Part shown: one piece after another, positions 30,601 through 42,220 of the stretch
Layout of the letters: each line of letters begins with the position of its first letter
Numbering within the stretch: position 1 is the first letter of the stretch
From: Daphnia carinata
Taxonomy: Eukaryota > Arthropoda > Branchiopoda > Diplostraca > Daphniidae
Assembly: GCF_022539665.2 (NCBI RefSeq)
Contig: NC_081331.1
Coordinates: 9,827,534 to 9,891,533 of the forward strand
Direction of reading: 5' to 3'
DNA length: 64,000 nt
Made by a program: the position numbers and the translations under genes
The notes under the pieces: generated by a model
The model's database searches: none
The model's input: the letters and a program-made list of their open reading frames with translations, nothing else
Told to the model about the DNA's origin: nothing

Positions 30601-31995
30601 CTGTCCACAAAGTGGGACATGCCGTGCAAAGGGACACCCTTCCCACTTTGCAGGTTTGTCCCACTTTGCGGATCCTCGTATGAATATCTAGATGAGATTA
30701 GGCAACCCGGCTAGGTTCAACGAGTGCTATTAAAATGTACGGCTTTTCCCAAGATGTGAGTTGCTTAACCACTTTAATAGATAGTATTGGCTACAGCTTC
30801 ATTCTCAATCTACTCAATGATTTTTAGTTGATCACCTAACGAAGTACATTGATGAAGTATTCAGTATCATAACATAACATCACAACCCCTATTTTTTGTA
30901 CGCTTTTTGACATTTTCACAACATTAGAAATGAATAAAAAAATGACTAGGTGCGAAAACTAAAACAAACTCACTTAGTTTGTGAATGAGGGCGATTTTCG
31001 CCAAAATATTTCATCTATTTTTAGAAACATGTTTTACCGAAAAATTGTTATAGTTGTTAAGCTATCTAAAAGAGCTCCGGGCGACATGAACATCAGAAAT
31101 TGTTTCCAATCTTGTGGCGTTTTAAACGAACCGCGCTTTAGCTACGTTACTCAAACCGCGAGGGTTCTTTTCTGTGCAAACGCCGCCCCTTCCCACTTTG
31201 CAAGAAATCCCACTTTCCGGGCCTCCCACTTTGTGGACCGCTGCTGTACTGAATTACGTTTTCGAAGCCGCATTTTCATTACAAGGGAAAAAATTCACAG
31301 AGATAAGAAAGTCAGAATTTGAAAATTTGTTTTTTCCAAAGTTTGAAATCCCAAGCCTTGGAGTAGATCAATTCAAACATTTTCGCGTCTTTTCTGTGTA
31401 AGGATAAAATGACCTAGATTCTGTGCATTACTGGCACCCAGTCTTGCCGTTGCGATTGATTTTTTTATCTTGATCGCCTATCCGATCGTCAGTGATTGAT
31501 CTTGATCAGCGATTCGATCTTTTCAAAACGATTTGATTGGCGATCAAATTTTTGCGATCCGATCGTTTTTGGGCGAAATGTAGTGGTGAAATTTGAACTA
31601 AACTTGTCATCATTTCAAGTCAATGTCTTCATTTACAGACAAAAAGGGCGTGTGCTGCGAATGAAGGATAAACAGCTTCCTCAGCGAAAATGTTTAGCAA
31701 AAATTTATATGAATTCTAAATTCTTACGTTTGGTGGCGCCAGACTTGCCGCGATCGCGATCGCGGCGATCCCTCATCTTGCACCATTATCAGTTTTAGAC
31801 CTACATTCCCCCTCCCTCCCCTCCATTTTTAAAAATCGCTGGAACATTCCAGTTACGCAGCGATCCTAAATTTACCGTTTTTCGTATTTCTTCTTTTTAT
31901 TTTGACGCTCGCAAGCAAGCCGGAATAAGGGAAGTGTATTTATTTTGTGCTTTTTAAAATTTAATAATTGAATAATTAATTTTTTAAATATTCTT
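27700..31995 (+). repeat. CBP upstream block, copy 3
   Basis: This is the block upstream of CBP B. It is longer than copy 1 and also matches 59,150-60,960 of the right-hand block. Matches include AGTGGCAATGACGCAAAGGA near 29,200 (also 59,190), the GCCGCCGGAAAGAG region near 30,035 (also 60,130) and GTGAGTCAGTCAAT near 30,420 (also 60,540). It is interrupted by a TIR element at 30,595-31,246. Copies 1 and 3 therefore look like different shortened versions of the right-hand block. Confidence 0.8.
30595..31246. mobile_element. pogo/Tc1-like MITE with TA target duplication
   Basis: The terminal inverted repeats begin CAGCAGC and continue GTCCACAAAGTGGGA, with one mismatch in about 23 bp. Each end is flanked by TA (30,593-30,594 and 31,247-31,248). 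Interior copies of CCCACTTTGC recur near both ends. CAG termini plus a TA duplication fit the Tc1/mariner/pogo group. At about 652 bp with no transposase frame it is non-autonomous. The right-hand block at about 60,950 has the flanking sequence without it. Internal sequence 31,003-31,152 resembles 17,845-17,993. Confidence 0.7.
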
Positions 31996-32114
31996 GTTTA
32001 CATAATGGTCCACAAGTCATGGTGGGAAATCCTTGATCTGTCAGAGGTCTTCCTAACACTATGAAGCCGCATTAACAGCAGCAAGCGCCACTGAGAGGTC
32101 AGTTTCTCCAAGGA

Positions 32115-35100
32115 ATGAATACTCAGGGACCACGCTTCCAGGTTTAAAGAATCCCGTTTCCGTACACTCCTTATCTCCGATGTAAACGAAGGCTCAATTG
32201 AAATAGGTACCAAGAAAAGCTGGAATGGGAGATATTGACCCAAATTCTCGACCAGACGCGAATGCTATGGACCATTCCAATCAATATGGGTTCGCAAATT
32301 CGAATACATCTAATGCTACGATGACAGCCCAACAGCAGAGACCTATCTGTACAGCTAATGGTGATATACCACCAATGCAAAATATGTATCAGCAGCAACA
32401 ACAACAACATAATAGTGAGCCAAACATGAATCCTAACATATCAGCCCGTCCAGTTATGATGCCTGGTGAGGCAACGACCATGGTTTCAGCGCCGATGGTT
32501 TCGATGGCGCCATTGTCAGTCACTCAGACTCCCATGGTGTCGTCCCCGCAGCATCCTCAGCAGCAACTACAATACTTTCCGGTGCCAAAAAATGCTCCTC
32601 AAGTGTCAGCACCTAACGCCGCAGTTACCTCTACCGCGCAGCCAGCAAGATCGGCCGGTGGTGCTGGGGCAGCTAGCGCGGCAACTACCGCCGACCCCTG
32701 GAAAAGGAAGATGATCCGGGAGCAATTTGCACTCTTAATTCATGCTCACAAGTGCCCGCAACTGGAGAGTCCAACCAATCGAGAGGTATGTTGATGCATT
32801 CTTCGTATTACGATTTATCATGGTAAATGTTGTTGTATACGGGGATCCTTATTGTTATATCTCACATACAATAGTGCACTCTTCCACATTGCCGGCCAAT
32901 GAAGAACGTTTTGAACCACATGAAGACATGTCAGACAGGAAATTCATGCCAAATACCTCACTGCTCGTACGCTCGGCAGATAATTTCTCATTGCAAAAAC
33001 TGCAATCGTCCCGACTGTCCCATTTGCCTGCCTATCAACCAGGTATCCCGGAATAAAGGTAATTGATTTTACTTATGCTTTTCAAAATTTAATAATTAAT
33101 AATCAAATTTCTTTATATTCTTGTGTTAACTTTTTGCTCTTCAACCTAAATAGCTCCTCATAACAATTCACAACCAAGTCCAGCGGGTTTTGATGTTGGC
33201 TTGGGTTCGAACTCAACTGGTGGTTCTTCGGTGACCCCTGATCAAAGTGTCTTACCGGCGCACAACCAAAGCGCTGCTGTTGGAGCAGTTCAGGTTCCAT
33301 CTATAACTGCGCGTAGATTGGCTAGGCCCAGATTACGACAGAGGCAGCAGAATTCAATAGTTCCTATGAACAGCGCCCAGTTAGCTGAAGACAATCCTCC
33401 ATCAGCGATTTCTGCAAGCCAACCTGTTCTTCCTGGTACCTTGAATCGTGGCCCGGTTCTAAACACGGGACTGCAGTCTCAGCAGCAGGCCTCTGGTCCT
33501 ACCGGGGCTGGTCCCAGGAATATTAGGGATGCTATCTCCGACAACGCTTCCAACATTGAGCATATTGTAAGACCTCAAAAAATTTCTTTGATAATCGACC
33601 TTTCGAAATCTTAATGTTAATTTAATTCAATATTTTAGATGAGTCCAGTTAACTCAACAACTCCTTTGCCCGGAGGATTGCAACTAAGCCAGGTCACTGC
33701 CGACTCTGTTCAGGGATCGAAAGAATGGCATCAGTCCATGTTGCCTAAGCGGAAGGAGCAACAACAAGCTCAGCAAACACCAACGTCAACACCGACAACG
33801 CCTTTGCAGCAGCAGGCTCCATCTGCCCTGACACATCTTCCACCTGGTCAGCAGGTACCTCCGCCCCAGCATCATCAACAGCAGCCTGTACCGCCGAGCA
33901 ACAATGCAGGTTTGAGACCTAATATGCCAGGGACTGGGGAGTCTGGGCAAGGACCACGAGGAATCGCGCCAACTAGTGGGATGATGATGCGCAATCCAGC
34001 CCCCAGTCCAGTGGGGACAGAACAGTCTTCCCGTGACCAAGAACAACATAGAAGTGAGCGCAGGACTCCAAACGGAATGCCATCAACCAATTCGCAACAA
34101 GAAATAAAGCCAAGTGGCGGTTTCGGAGGTGGCAACTCGGATTCTTCTGGAACGATGCCGGGTCTGTCTGGCAGTGCCAGCAATACCTCATCAGCTGTTG
34201 CCATCCCACCAATTGTCCGACCGAAGAAGGCGGGCAAAATCATCTTCTCACCTGACGAACTTCGCCAGGCATTGATGCCCACTTTAGAGAAATTGTATCG
34301 TCAAGATCCTGATTCTATCCTATTCCGCGATCCGGTCGATCCGCACAAACTTGGCATTCCCGATTACTTTGATATAATCAAGAAACCCATGGATTTAGCT
34401 ACCATCCGGCGAAAGATTGACAATGGTCAGTACAAAAATCCATGGGAATATGTTGACGATGTCTGGCTGATGTTTAATAACGCATGGCTTTATAACCGTA
34501 AATCATCACGCGTCTACCGCTGTTGCACCAAGTTATCCAAAGTGTTTGAGCAGGAAATCGATCCAGTGATGCAATCTCTGGGCTACTGTTGCGGCAGAAA
34601 GTACGCATTCAATCCGCAGGTATTGTGCTGTTACGGTAAGCAGCTCTGCTCGATCCCGCGCGACGCCAAGTACTTTAGCTACCACCGCTACACGTACTGC
34701 CTCAAGTGCTTCAACGACATTCCCGGCGACACGGTTTCCCTCGGCGACGATCCCACCCAGCCGCCGACGGTCATCCGCAAGGAGCAGTTTACCGAGCTGA
34801 AGAACGACGCTTTGGACCTGGAGCCGTTTGTCGACTGCCAGGAGTGCGGCCGGAAGTTGCACCAGATTTGCGTCCTCCACATGGACTGCATCTGGCCGCA
34901 GGGTTTCACGTGCGACAACTGTCTCAAGTCGCGCGGCGAAAAGCGCAAGGAGAACAAGTACGGCGCCAAGCGGTTGCCCACCACCAAACTGTCGACGTTC
35001 ATCGAAAATCGAGTCAACAGTTTCTTGAAGAAGAAGGAGGCAGGTGCCGGTGAGGTGACGATTCGAGTCGTCGCCTCAGCTGGCAAGATCACCGAAGTCA

Positions 35101-38100
35101 AACCAGGCATGAAAAGTCGTTTCGCTGACAACGGAGAAATGTGCGAAACATTCCCTTACAGAGCGAAGGCTCTGTTTGCCTTCGAGGAAATTGATGGCAC
35201 GGACGTCTGTTTCTTCGGTATGCATGTGCAAGAGTACGGTTCGGATAGCCCTAGTCCCAATACTCGACGCGTCTATTTAGCCTACCTCGATTCGGTCCAC
35301 TTTTTCCAGCCGAAACAATTTCGTACGGCCGTCTACCACGAGATCCTGCTCGGCTACCTCGACTACGTCAAGCAGCTGGGCTACTGCATGGCTCACATTT
35401 GGGCTTGTCCGCCCTCTGAGGGCGACGACTACATCTTCCACTGCCATCCGCCCGACCAGCGGATCCCTAAGCCGAAACAACTGCAAGACTGGTATAAAAA
35501 GATGCTGGATCGTGGTATCACTGAACAGATCGTTCTCGAAAACAACGACATCCTCAAACAATCCAAGAACGATAATTTGAAATCAGCTGCAGAACTTCCC
35601 TATTTTGAAGGAGATTTTTGGCCGAACGTTCTAGAGGAAAGCATTCAAGAAATAGAAGAAAAGAGGCGGAAGCAGAAGTCCAACAAAGCCAAGGCGAACA
35701 ACCGGAAAAACAACAAGAAATCCAATGCCCCGCAGACGGACAATGACCTCTGGACCAAAATCTTCACTACCATGAAGAAGCAGAAAGAGGTATTCTTTGT
35801 TATCAGGTTGCAAACGGTGCAAGCGGCTGCTTCATTAGGACCGGTTGTCGATCCCGATCCGCTCATCCAGTGCGACTTGATGGATGGTCGTGATGCATTT
35901 TTGGCTCTGGCTCGCGACAAGCACTATGAGTTTTCCTCTTTGCGCCGCTGCAAATACTCGTCCATGGCCATGTTGTACAACCTGCACAACCAAGGAACGG
36001 ACAGCTTCGTCTACACTTGCAACGATTGCAAATCGCAAGTGGAGACTAGATTCCATTGCACTGTCTGCGACGACTTCGATCTGTGCGTTCCGTGCTACGA
36101 GAAGGATGGCCATCACCACAAAATGGAGAAATTGGGATTTGACCTGGACGATGGTTCCAAACAGGCCAACCCGCCAGAAGCGGGCGGAAAATTGCCCACG
36201 CAACGCTGTATACAGCACGCCAAGCACTGTACCGAGACCAAATGCATGGTGCCATTTTGTCTCAACATCAGGCAGCAGCATCAGCATGCGCATTTCCACA
36301 AGAGAAGAATGGCTTGCCTCCAACTGTTGCAATTGCTCAAACCACCGAGCAGTCCTCAACTGCAACAGCAAGTTGTACAAATTCTACGTAGCAATCCGCA
36401 GTTGATGGCAGACATTATTAAACAGCACGCAGTACTCCAACAGCAGCATCCTCAACAACAGCAGCAATCTGTTGGTGGCATGGGTGCCGTCAACCCGGCG
36501 ATGGTGATGCCTCCTCCGCAGATGATGCAACATCCAAGGCCGCCAATGAACATGCAACCTGGTGGCATGCCTGGGAACACGGTCGGTGCTGGAATGCAAG
36601 TGAATCAAGTCGTCGGCGGACCTTCTGGGCCGAACGCTATGAGTGGCATGGGCGGCAATGGCGGTATGCCCATCAACAATATGCAGGGAAATCGTATGGG
36701 CATGGGGGGCGAGCAACAGTGGGGAGGTCCTCGCTTTGCTGGTCCAGCACAAGGGGGTGCGGTCCCCAATCAAGTAATGGGTCAACAACAACAAATGCGA
36801 CCTATGGCACCAAACAATATGATTGGAGCTCAACAACAACAACAGCCAGGCCAAGCGTCACCGGCCATGTCAATGGGCAACTCTCAAGGAGGAATGATGG
36901 GTCCTGGAGGTGGAGTCGCAGGCGTAGGGCCTAATGTTGCGCAACAACAGCAACAGGTGAACGCCGTTCAACAACAACCTCAGGCGCAGTTGCAGCCAGG
37001 CATTCTAACGCAGATACCTGTAGGTGCCGGCGGAATAACTGTACCAGGAGGAGCTCAGCGTCCATTGCCGCAAGCCCTCCACCAACTGTTGCAAACGCTC
37101 AAACCACCGAGCAGTCCTCAACTGGAACAGCAAGTTGTACAAATTCTACGTAGCAATCCGCAGTTGATGGCAGACATTATTAAACAGCACGCAGTACTCC
37201 AACAGCAGCATCCTCAACAACAGCAGCAATCTGTTGGTGGCATGGGAGCCGTGAATGCGGCGATGGTGATGCTTCCTCCTCAGATGATGCAGCATACTCG
37301 CCCTATGAACATGCAACCTGGTGGCATGCCTGGGAACATGGTCGGTGCTGGAATGCAAGTGAATCAAGTCGTCGGCGGACCTTCTGGGCCGAACGCTATG
37401 AGTGGCATGGGCGGCAATGGCGGTATGCCCATCAACAATATGCAGGGAAATCGTATGGGCATGGGGGGCGAGCAACAGTGGGGAGGTCCTCGCTTTGCTG
37501 GTCCAGCACAAGGGGGTGCGGTCCCCAATCAAGTAATGGGTCAACAACAACAAATGCGACCTATGGCACCAAACAATATGATTGGAGCTCAACAACAACA
37601 ACAGCCAGGCCAAGCGTCACCGGCCATGTCAATGGGCAACTCTCAAGGAGGAATGATGGGTCCTGGAGGTGGAGTCGCAGGCGTAGGGCCTAATGTTGCG
37701 CAACAACAGCAACAGGTGAACGCCGTTCAACAACAACCTCAGGCGCAGTTGCAGCCAGGCATTCTAATGCAGATACCTGTAGGTGCCGTCGGAATAACTG
37801 TACCAGGAGGAGCTCAGCGTCCATTGCCGCAAGCCCTCCACCAACTGGTGCAAACGCTCAAATCACCGAGCACGCCACAACAGTATCAGCAAGTTGTGCA
37901 AATTCTGCGTAGCAATCCCCAGCTAATGGCAGCCTTCATTAAACAGCGCTCTGTACTCCAACAGCAGCAGCAACAAAATCAGAACCAGCAGCCTCAGCAG
38001 GGCCAACAACAAGTGCCCAACCAACAGGGGCAGCAAGGTTCCATACCCAATAACATGCAGGCAATGGCTCAACTGGGAATTCAAGCAGCCATGCAAAATA

Positions 38101-38135
38101 CTGTTACGTTCCAGTCTAATTACTTGTCTTTATGA
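32115..38135 (+). CDS. CREBBP: CBP/p300-like histone acetyltransferase, paralog B (KIX-less, TAZ2-deleted, NCBD array)
   Basis: Exons: 32,115-32,141, 32,207-32,785, 32,875-33,058, 33,154-33,566, 33,639-38,135 (about 1,899 aa). TAZ1 is diverged ([20 protein letters not shown]) but keeps every zinc-binding His and Cys. Bromodomain about 602-716 ([10 protein letters not shown]), PHD/RING, HAT with all residues noted for paralog A, and ZZ are intact. KIX is missing exactly as in A. TAZ2 is cut: RCIQ joins HAKHC directly at 36,213, removing about two thirds of the domain. The region after TAZ2 is fused straight into an NCBD; three NCBDs follow (about 36,318, 37,075 and 37,835). The frame ends at 38,135 inside inserted DNA, in [12 protein letters not shown], so the last residues are foreign. 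Upstream stops at 32,034 and 32,073 match those before paralog A. Acetyltransferase activity is likely kept; binding to TAZ2 and KIX partners is likely lost. Confidence 0.92.
36321..37841 (+). repeat. Coding tandem repeat, two ~760-bp NCBD units
   Basis: Within the last exon of paralog B the unit NCBD + Met/Gly/Gln-rich linker is repeated at offsets of 762 bp (36,321 to 37,083) and 759 bp (37,083 to 37,842), followed by a third NCBD. The difference is one codon in the [17 protein letters not shown] stretch. The two linkers are otherwise almost identical at DNA level, so the duplication is young. The third NCBD ([13 protein letters not shown]) is closest to paralog A; the first two read [13 protein letters not shown]. 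Confidence 0.9.
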
Positions 38136-38419
38136 CTTAGCATATAAGTCCTTAAACAGACATATCTAGATTACATAAGCTTAGTAACAATTGGCGAGTA
38201 TAGTCGGACGTCTTTACCAACGTCCTACTCTATCAAACTTGGTCTCCGGTACCACGAACAGGTACCACCAAGAAACATACCCAGGTCGTCCGTACCAACA
38301 ACATACATACCCGGACGACCTGTACAAACAACATAACACGATCCACCAGACCGTCCGTCCCAACGACATAAATACCCGGACGGTCTGAATACTAACACAA
38401 TACAATAGAATAATAGTAA
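38101..38419. mobile_element. Insertion truncating CBP B (possible solo LTR)
   Basis: This about 320 bp replaces about 75 bp present in paralog A (between AAAATAC and GAAGGACAACG). It starts TGTTACGTTCC and ends AATAGTAAC, weak inverted ends like those of some LTRs. It holds two hairpin units (see findings). No target duplication is visible, because the flank was also deleted. It supplies the stop codon of paralog B. Confidence 0.4.
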
Positions 38420-38483
38420 CGAAGGACAACGTTGGTATGAAGGCAGGTACGAAACGTCAATTCTGATTTCTGATTGTTGTTGA

Positions 38484-39023
38484 ATGCAAATGCAGTTGCA
38501 GCCAGACAGTCTAATGCAGATATTTGTAGGTGCCGGCGAAATAGCTGTACCAAGAGGAGCTGAGTGTCCATTGCTGCAACCACTCTACGAACCGTTTCAG
38601 ATGCTCAAATTACAGAACACGCCGGAACAGCAGCAGCAACAACAACAGCAGGGTTTCCAACAGCCTTCTTCACTAGAGCCATTGGGACCGAGGGCAAGGA
38701 AACCATTGCCGCGTATGAGTGAGTTCCATCAGCAACAACAGGAGCACGGCTTTGTTGGAAACGGAAATGACAACCAATCTCTGAGTCCCAACAATCAAGG
38801 TCAGTTTGGAGGACAACAACAGTCGACAATGCAACAACCATTGCAACAACAACAGCAGATAAAGAACACGCCACCGCCAACCACGACGCCTTTGCCACCG
38901 GAAAATCCGGTAAGAAGAGTGTTCCGCAGGCTCCGACTCCCTAATGGTATTCTCGATCATCAACCGATGAGGACGGACAAGAAACTTAGACCCAGCCCAT
39001 TCGAACGGCCCAACCCCAAATGA
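38484..39023 (+). pseudogene. CBP B 3' tail remnant
   Basis: This is the counterpart of 23,965-24,618: the same LQPDSLMQI start, degenerate NCBD-like segment and Gln/Pro-rich tail. It is cut off from paralog B by the insertion and stopped early at 39,021-39,023, where TCA in the A copy is TGA. It is almost certainly non-coding now. Confidence 0.7.
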
Positions 39024-39459
39024 CTGCATACGTCCATACAATTTTCTCAGAGAGCGGAAGAAGCGCTAGAGGGGTCTAGAGGAGTAAATCAACTAGAGAT
39101 TGTCCCAATACCAACTCCTTCAACACCATTAATTCCGCCTCCGTAATCCATCACAGCAGAGCTGAACTGTAAAAATCAGAGCCCGATCAGAACCGACCCT
39201 ATCCACCAAAAAAACACAAAAACGTCCGGCCAGGTAAACACGGTCAGTCGCCGCGGAAACCCCCAAACAATTGAAAAAGTGAAAAATGATCCTTTCAAGA
39301 AAAAAAAATTTACAACCACCCAGTTGGACATAGTTCACTAAAACGCAAGCACGCTCTGAACGTTCCGCTCAGTGCTTTAAAAAAAATTGGATTTCCGATC
39401 TCGTTCACAAAAGATACATATGAGCTTAAACATTGAATAAAAAAAAGTTACAAATAAAA

Positions 39460-40405
39460 AAACATGTTAATTGTTGACACACACAGACACCAGTGGACAC
39501 CGAAAGCAGACGTCAACTGCCAATAGACCGCATCTATCTTATCCTATTTCAGATGCCTATTGATTCTTATCTTTCCATTGGATTTTTCTCTTTCACATTT
39601 CATAGTGTATGTGTGTTTGTGTATGTGACAGCCTCTAGAACGAAACAAAAAAGAGTATTTATTGTAAACAAAGCCCAGTGAATTGACTATTTCTCAACGA
39701 TCGATTGGAACGATTATGTATGTATGTGTGTGCGCATTGTTTATCATCTATCATTACTTGTACGCATACACGGGAGAAAAATAAACAAATAAAGCGAAAA
39801 ATGGGTTCTCCACCAATGTTATATTGATTTCGAGTTTTTCCGAAGCGACACAGCCCATTGTGCACCGCCACTGGTGCTCCTCAATTATTTTCATTACAGT
39901 TAGTAATGGTCGCCATTTGTCAGTCATCTTCGATTGCAGCGTCGCCACCCTCTACTATTGTTTTTTTTTTTTTGGCCCGATACCTTCCATTTATATTAGT
40001 TTGTTCTTTATGACCGGTATGGGAATACAAGAGTAACCGGTAAATGCTCACGAAATGCCTAGCATGGGACGTATGACTACTTCCTATTTTGTCTTACAAC
40101 CTCGTCAGACGTCCCATCCTACGCTCCGTTGATTTGATTTATTTTATTTTATTTTTTGGTGGGGGAGGTTTATCGATGGTGATAACTAGGCAACCTACCG
40201 CCAATCACGAGACCTATCCGTTTAGATGGAAGAAAAAAAAACGGATGGACTGGACGGAAACGAAGCATTTTTCTTTATTATTTTAATGGGACAATAGACG
40301 ACATTAGAATGCGTCTGACGAGATTTGATAGAATTCCGTATTTTTTGTGTGTGGTAAATTGCTTGAGTAAATCGACGTGCAGTTGTTTTTGTTCACCGCC
40401 GTCAG
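39460..40405 (+). repeat. CBP upstream block, short copy 4
   Basis: This is nearly identical to 24,940-25,906, with small indels such as a missing TTTTGTTTTG run near 39,970. It ends at the same GTCAG junction with the NUP205 exon. Confidence 0.75.
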
Positions 40406-41816
40406 CTAGAATGAATGTTCTTCAGCGCCAATTGGTGGATTGGATTTTGCATACTAGTGGATCTGCTCATCGCGTCCGAACCAATCAGTACAGCGTTTTG
40501 CTAAATAGCTTAAAAAACAGTAATCACATTGCTGAATTCTACAGATTGGCTCCTGCATCATTACTTCAGACTCTCGTTCGTGATTGTAGCAGTAGCCACG
40601 ATGCACAGTGAATCTTGGTTCTTTCCTTTCTTGATAAGTTAGCTGCTGCCGACAACCAATGACCGATTGCTACCTTTTTGTCTTCTCACGGAGACTTAAA
40701 ACACATGGTATAAGCACTCAATGTATTGCGCGTGTAGACTATTCACTAGTCTTCAGCATTTGATTAATTGAAATGGAAACCATATTCCTTTCTTGTCACT
40801 ATTAAGGTAGGGAGGGTAAATTCCCTGCTTCAGTTGGACGTTGGGTGCACTAGAAATGCAGCCCAGTATGGACGGCTTACGTACCTTCCATGCGTACGAA
40901 CCACAAATTGACTCGATTGGCTCGTAGTCAGGTGGGAGCCCTTGTGCTCCTAGAGAATGGAATATTTCATCGCCTTTCAGAAAAGCCTGTCCTTAGCCAA
41001 CGTCCGGTAGTAACTAGTGGAACTACTGAAAATGCACCGATTATCAAAGATATCCCCCATCGATTCCATCAGATCCTTTTCCCCGCTCTCCTGCTTTCCA
41101 ATACACCGCTCTCAGACATAAGTGATGCATTTCTAACTTTCCCACAGCGACATATTGAGTGCGATTTTACGCACTTGGAACTTAGCACCTGTGTCTTCCC
41201 AGTTGGAGGAAACGGCATTGCTTACCGCCGTCATTTCATGAGCGGCTGGTGGAATGCAGTGTATGAAGAATTCCCAGGTACAATGGAGGTACGTGGAGAA
41301 CTGAGTTGTCTCGAACAAGTGACCCTTAATCTATTACTGGTCTATATTTATGGTATGTAAATCAACGAAATCATTTTATCTTTGGTGCATTAAAAAATTT
41401 ACCTACCCTTTTTATGATTAGGAGAGAACATTTTGGACAAGTTAGGTCTTGTATCGAGCAAAGTGTGTTTGCAGGTGGCTGTTAACATTTTAAAACTCGC
41501 TCGGGCTCTGACTACACAGAATCGCGCCATTTTTGCGTCAAGCTTTGATCTTTTTAATAAATCATGTCTCTTCCTGAGAATCCTTATCAAAACCTTGGTC
41601 AACTTTTCGACGATTTTGATCAATGCACAAGAGAACAGTGAAATTTGCCGCCACCGATTAGATTCTATTAGAGATTTGACGACACAACAGCTGATTGAAG
41701 TAATTTCTATAGGATTTTCCATGTTTAATCCGCTTTGTTTTCATTGCAACTTTCAGGATATGGTTTTACTTTGGAGAAACAAACACTGCAGATCTTCCTT
41801 GGGAAATCCAAGTTAA
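40406..41816 (+). pseudogene. NUP205: NUP205 3'-end pseudogene (right unit)
   Basis: Four exon-like pieces follow the C-terminal part of nucleoporin NUP205: 40,406-40,707, about 40,803-41,352, 41,422-41,699 and 41,757-41,816. Matching features are RVRTNQYSVLLNSL (human RVRAHLYGALLYYL), SQVGALVLLENGIFHRL (IQQGALELLRSGVIVRL) and HRFHQILFPALLL (DRYRQILLPALQL). Lesions are TGA at 40,609 (shared with 26,112), TGA at 40,660 (this copy only) and a frameshift near 40,895. The 5' two thirds of the gene are absent, replaced by the CBP upstream block. Exons 3 and 4 remain open and correctly spliced. A functional NUP205 must lie elsewhere. Confidence 0.8.
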
Positions 41817-42220
41817 ACAGTTTACTTAAAAACATCACAGTTGATCGAAAACATGTTGTAATGTCATAACCAATTCGAGATCTGTGTAAATGCAAACTTC
41901 CTGATACCACATACTTTGAGAATTAGTATAAACGTCCTACCATTTTCAAAAGACGTTCTACAGATACCTCAATAAGTTAATTGAACAGGCGGTTGTGCGG
42001 GTTCTAATTTTACTACCCCTTACCCTATCCTAGATAGGCTCAACGAGATATTTTCTGTGCTTTTAGGTGAACCAAGTAAATTGAGCAATACTTGTAATAT
42101 CTAAAAGGGCAGACGTATTTGAATAAATATCTCGGCCGACTAAACATTTTGCAAATTACCACATTTTGTTGAGAACTTGGTTGTTGGTTTTCACGCATTG
42201 CTTTCCAAACAGGCACATGG

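Larger units (their letters stand above)
31770..40720 (+). repeat. Segmental duplication unit 2 (CBP B unit)
   Basis: This is the counterpart of 18,270-26,220. It is about 1 kb longer because of the NCBD amplification and an insertion at 38,101-38,419, minus the TAZ2 deletion. Introns and the 3' flank are nearly identical to unit 1, so the duplication is recent or has been homogenised. Confidence 0.9.

Noticed and set aside
36384-36854. Long minus-strand frames opposite the CBP exons (e.g. 20,401-20,811; 35,835-36,380; 36,384-36,854; 37,146-37,613)
   Set aside because: They are shadows of the Gln-, Met- and HAT-coding plus strand, repeated wherever the plus strand is repeated.
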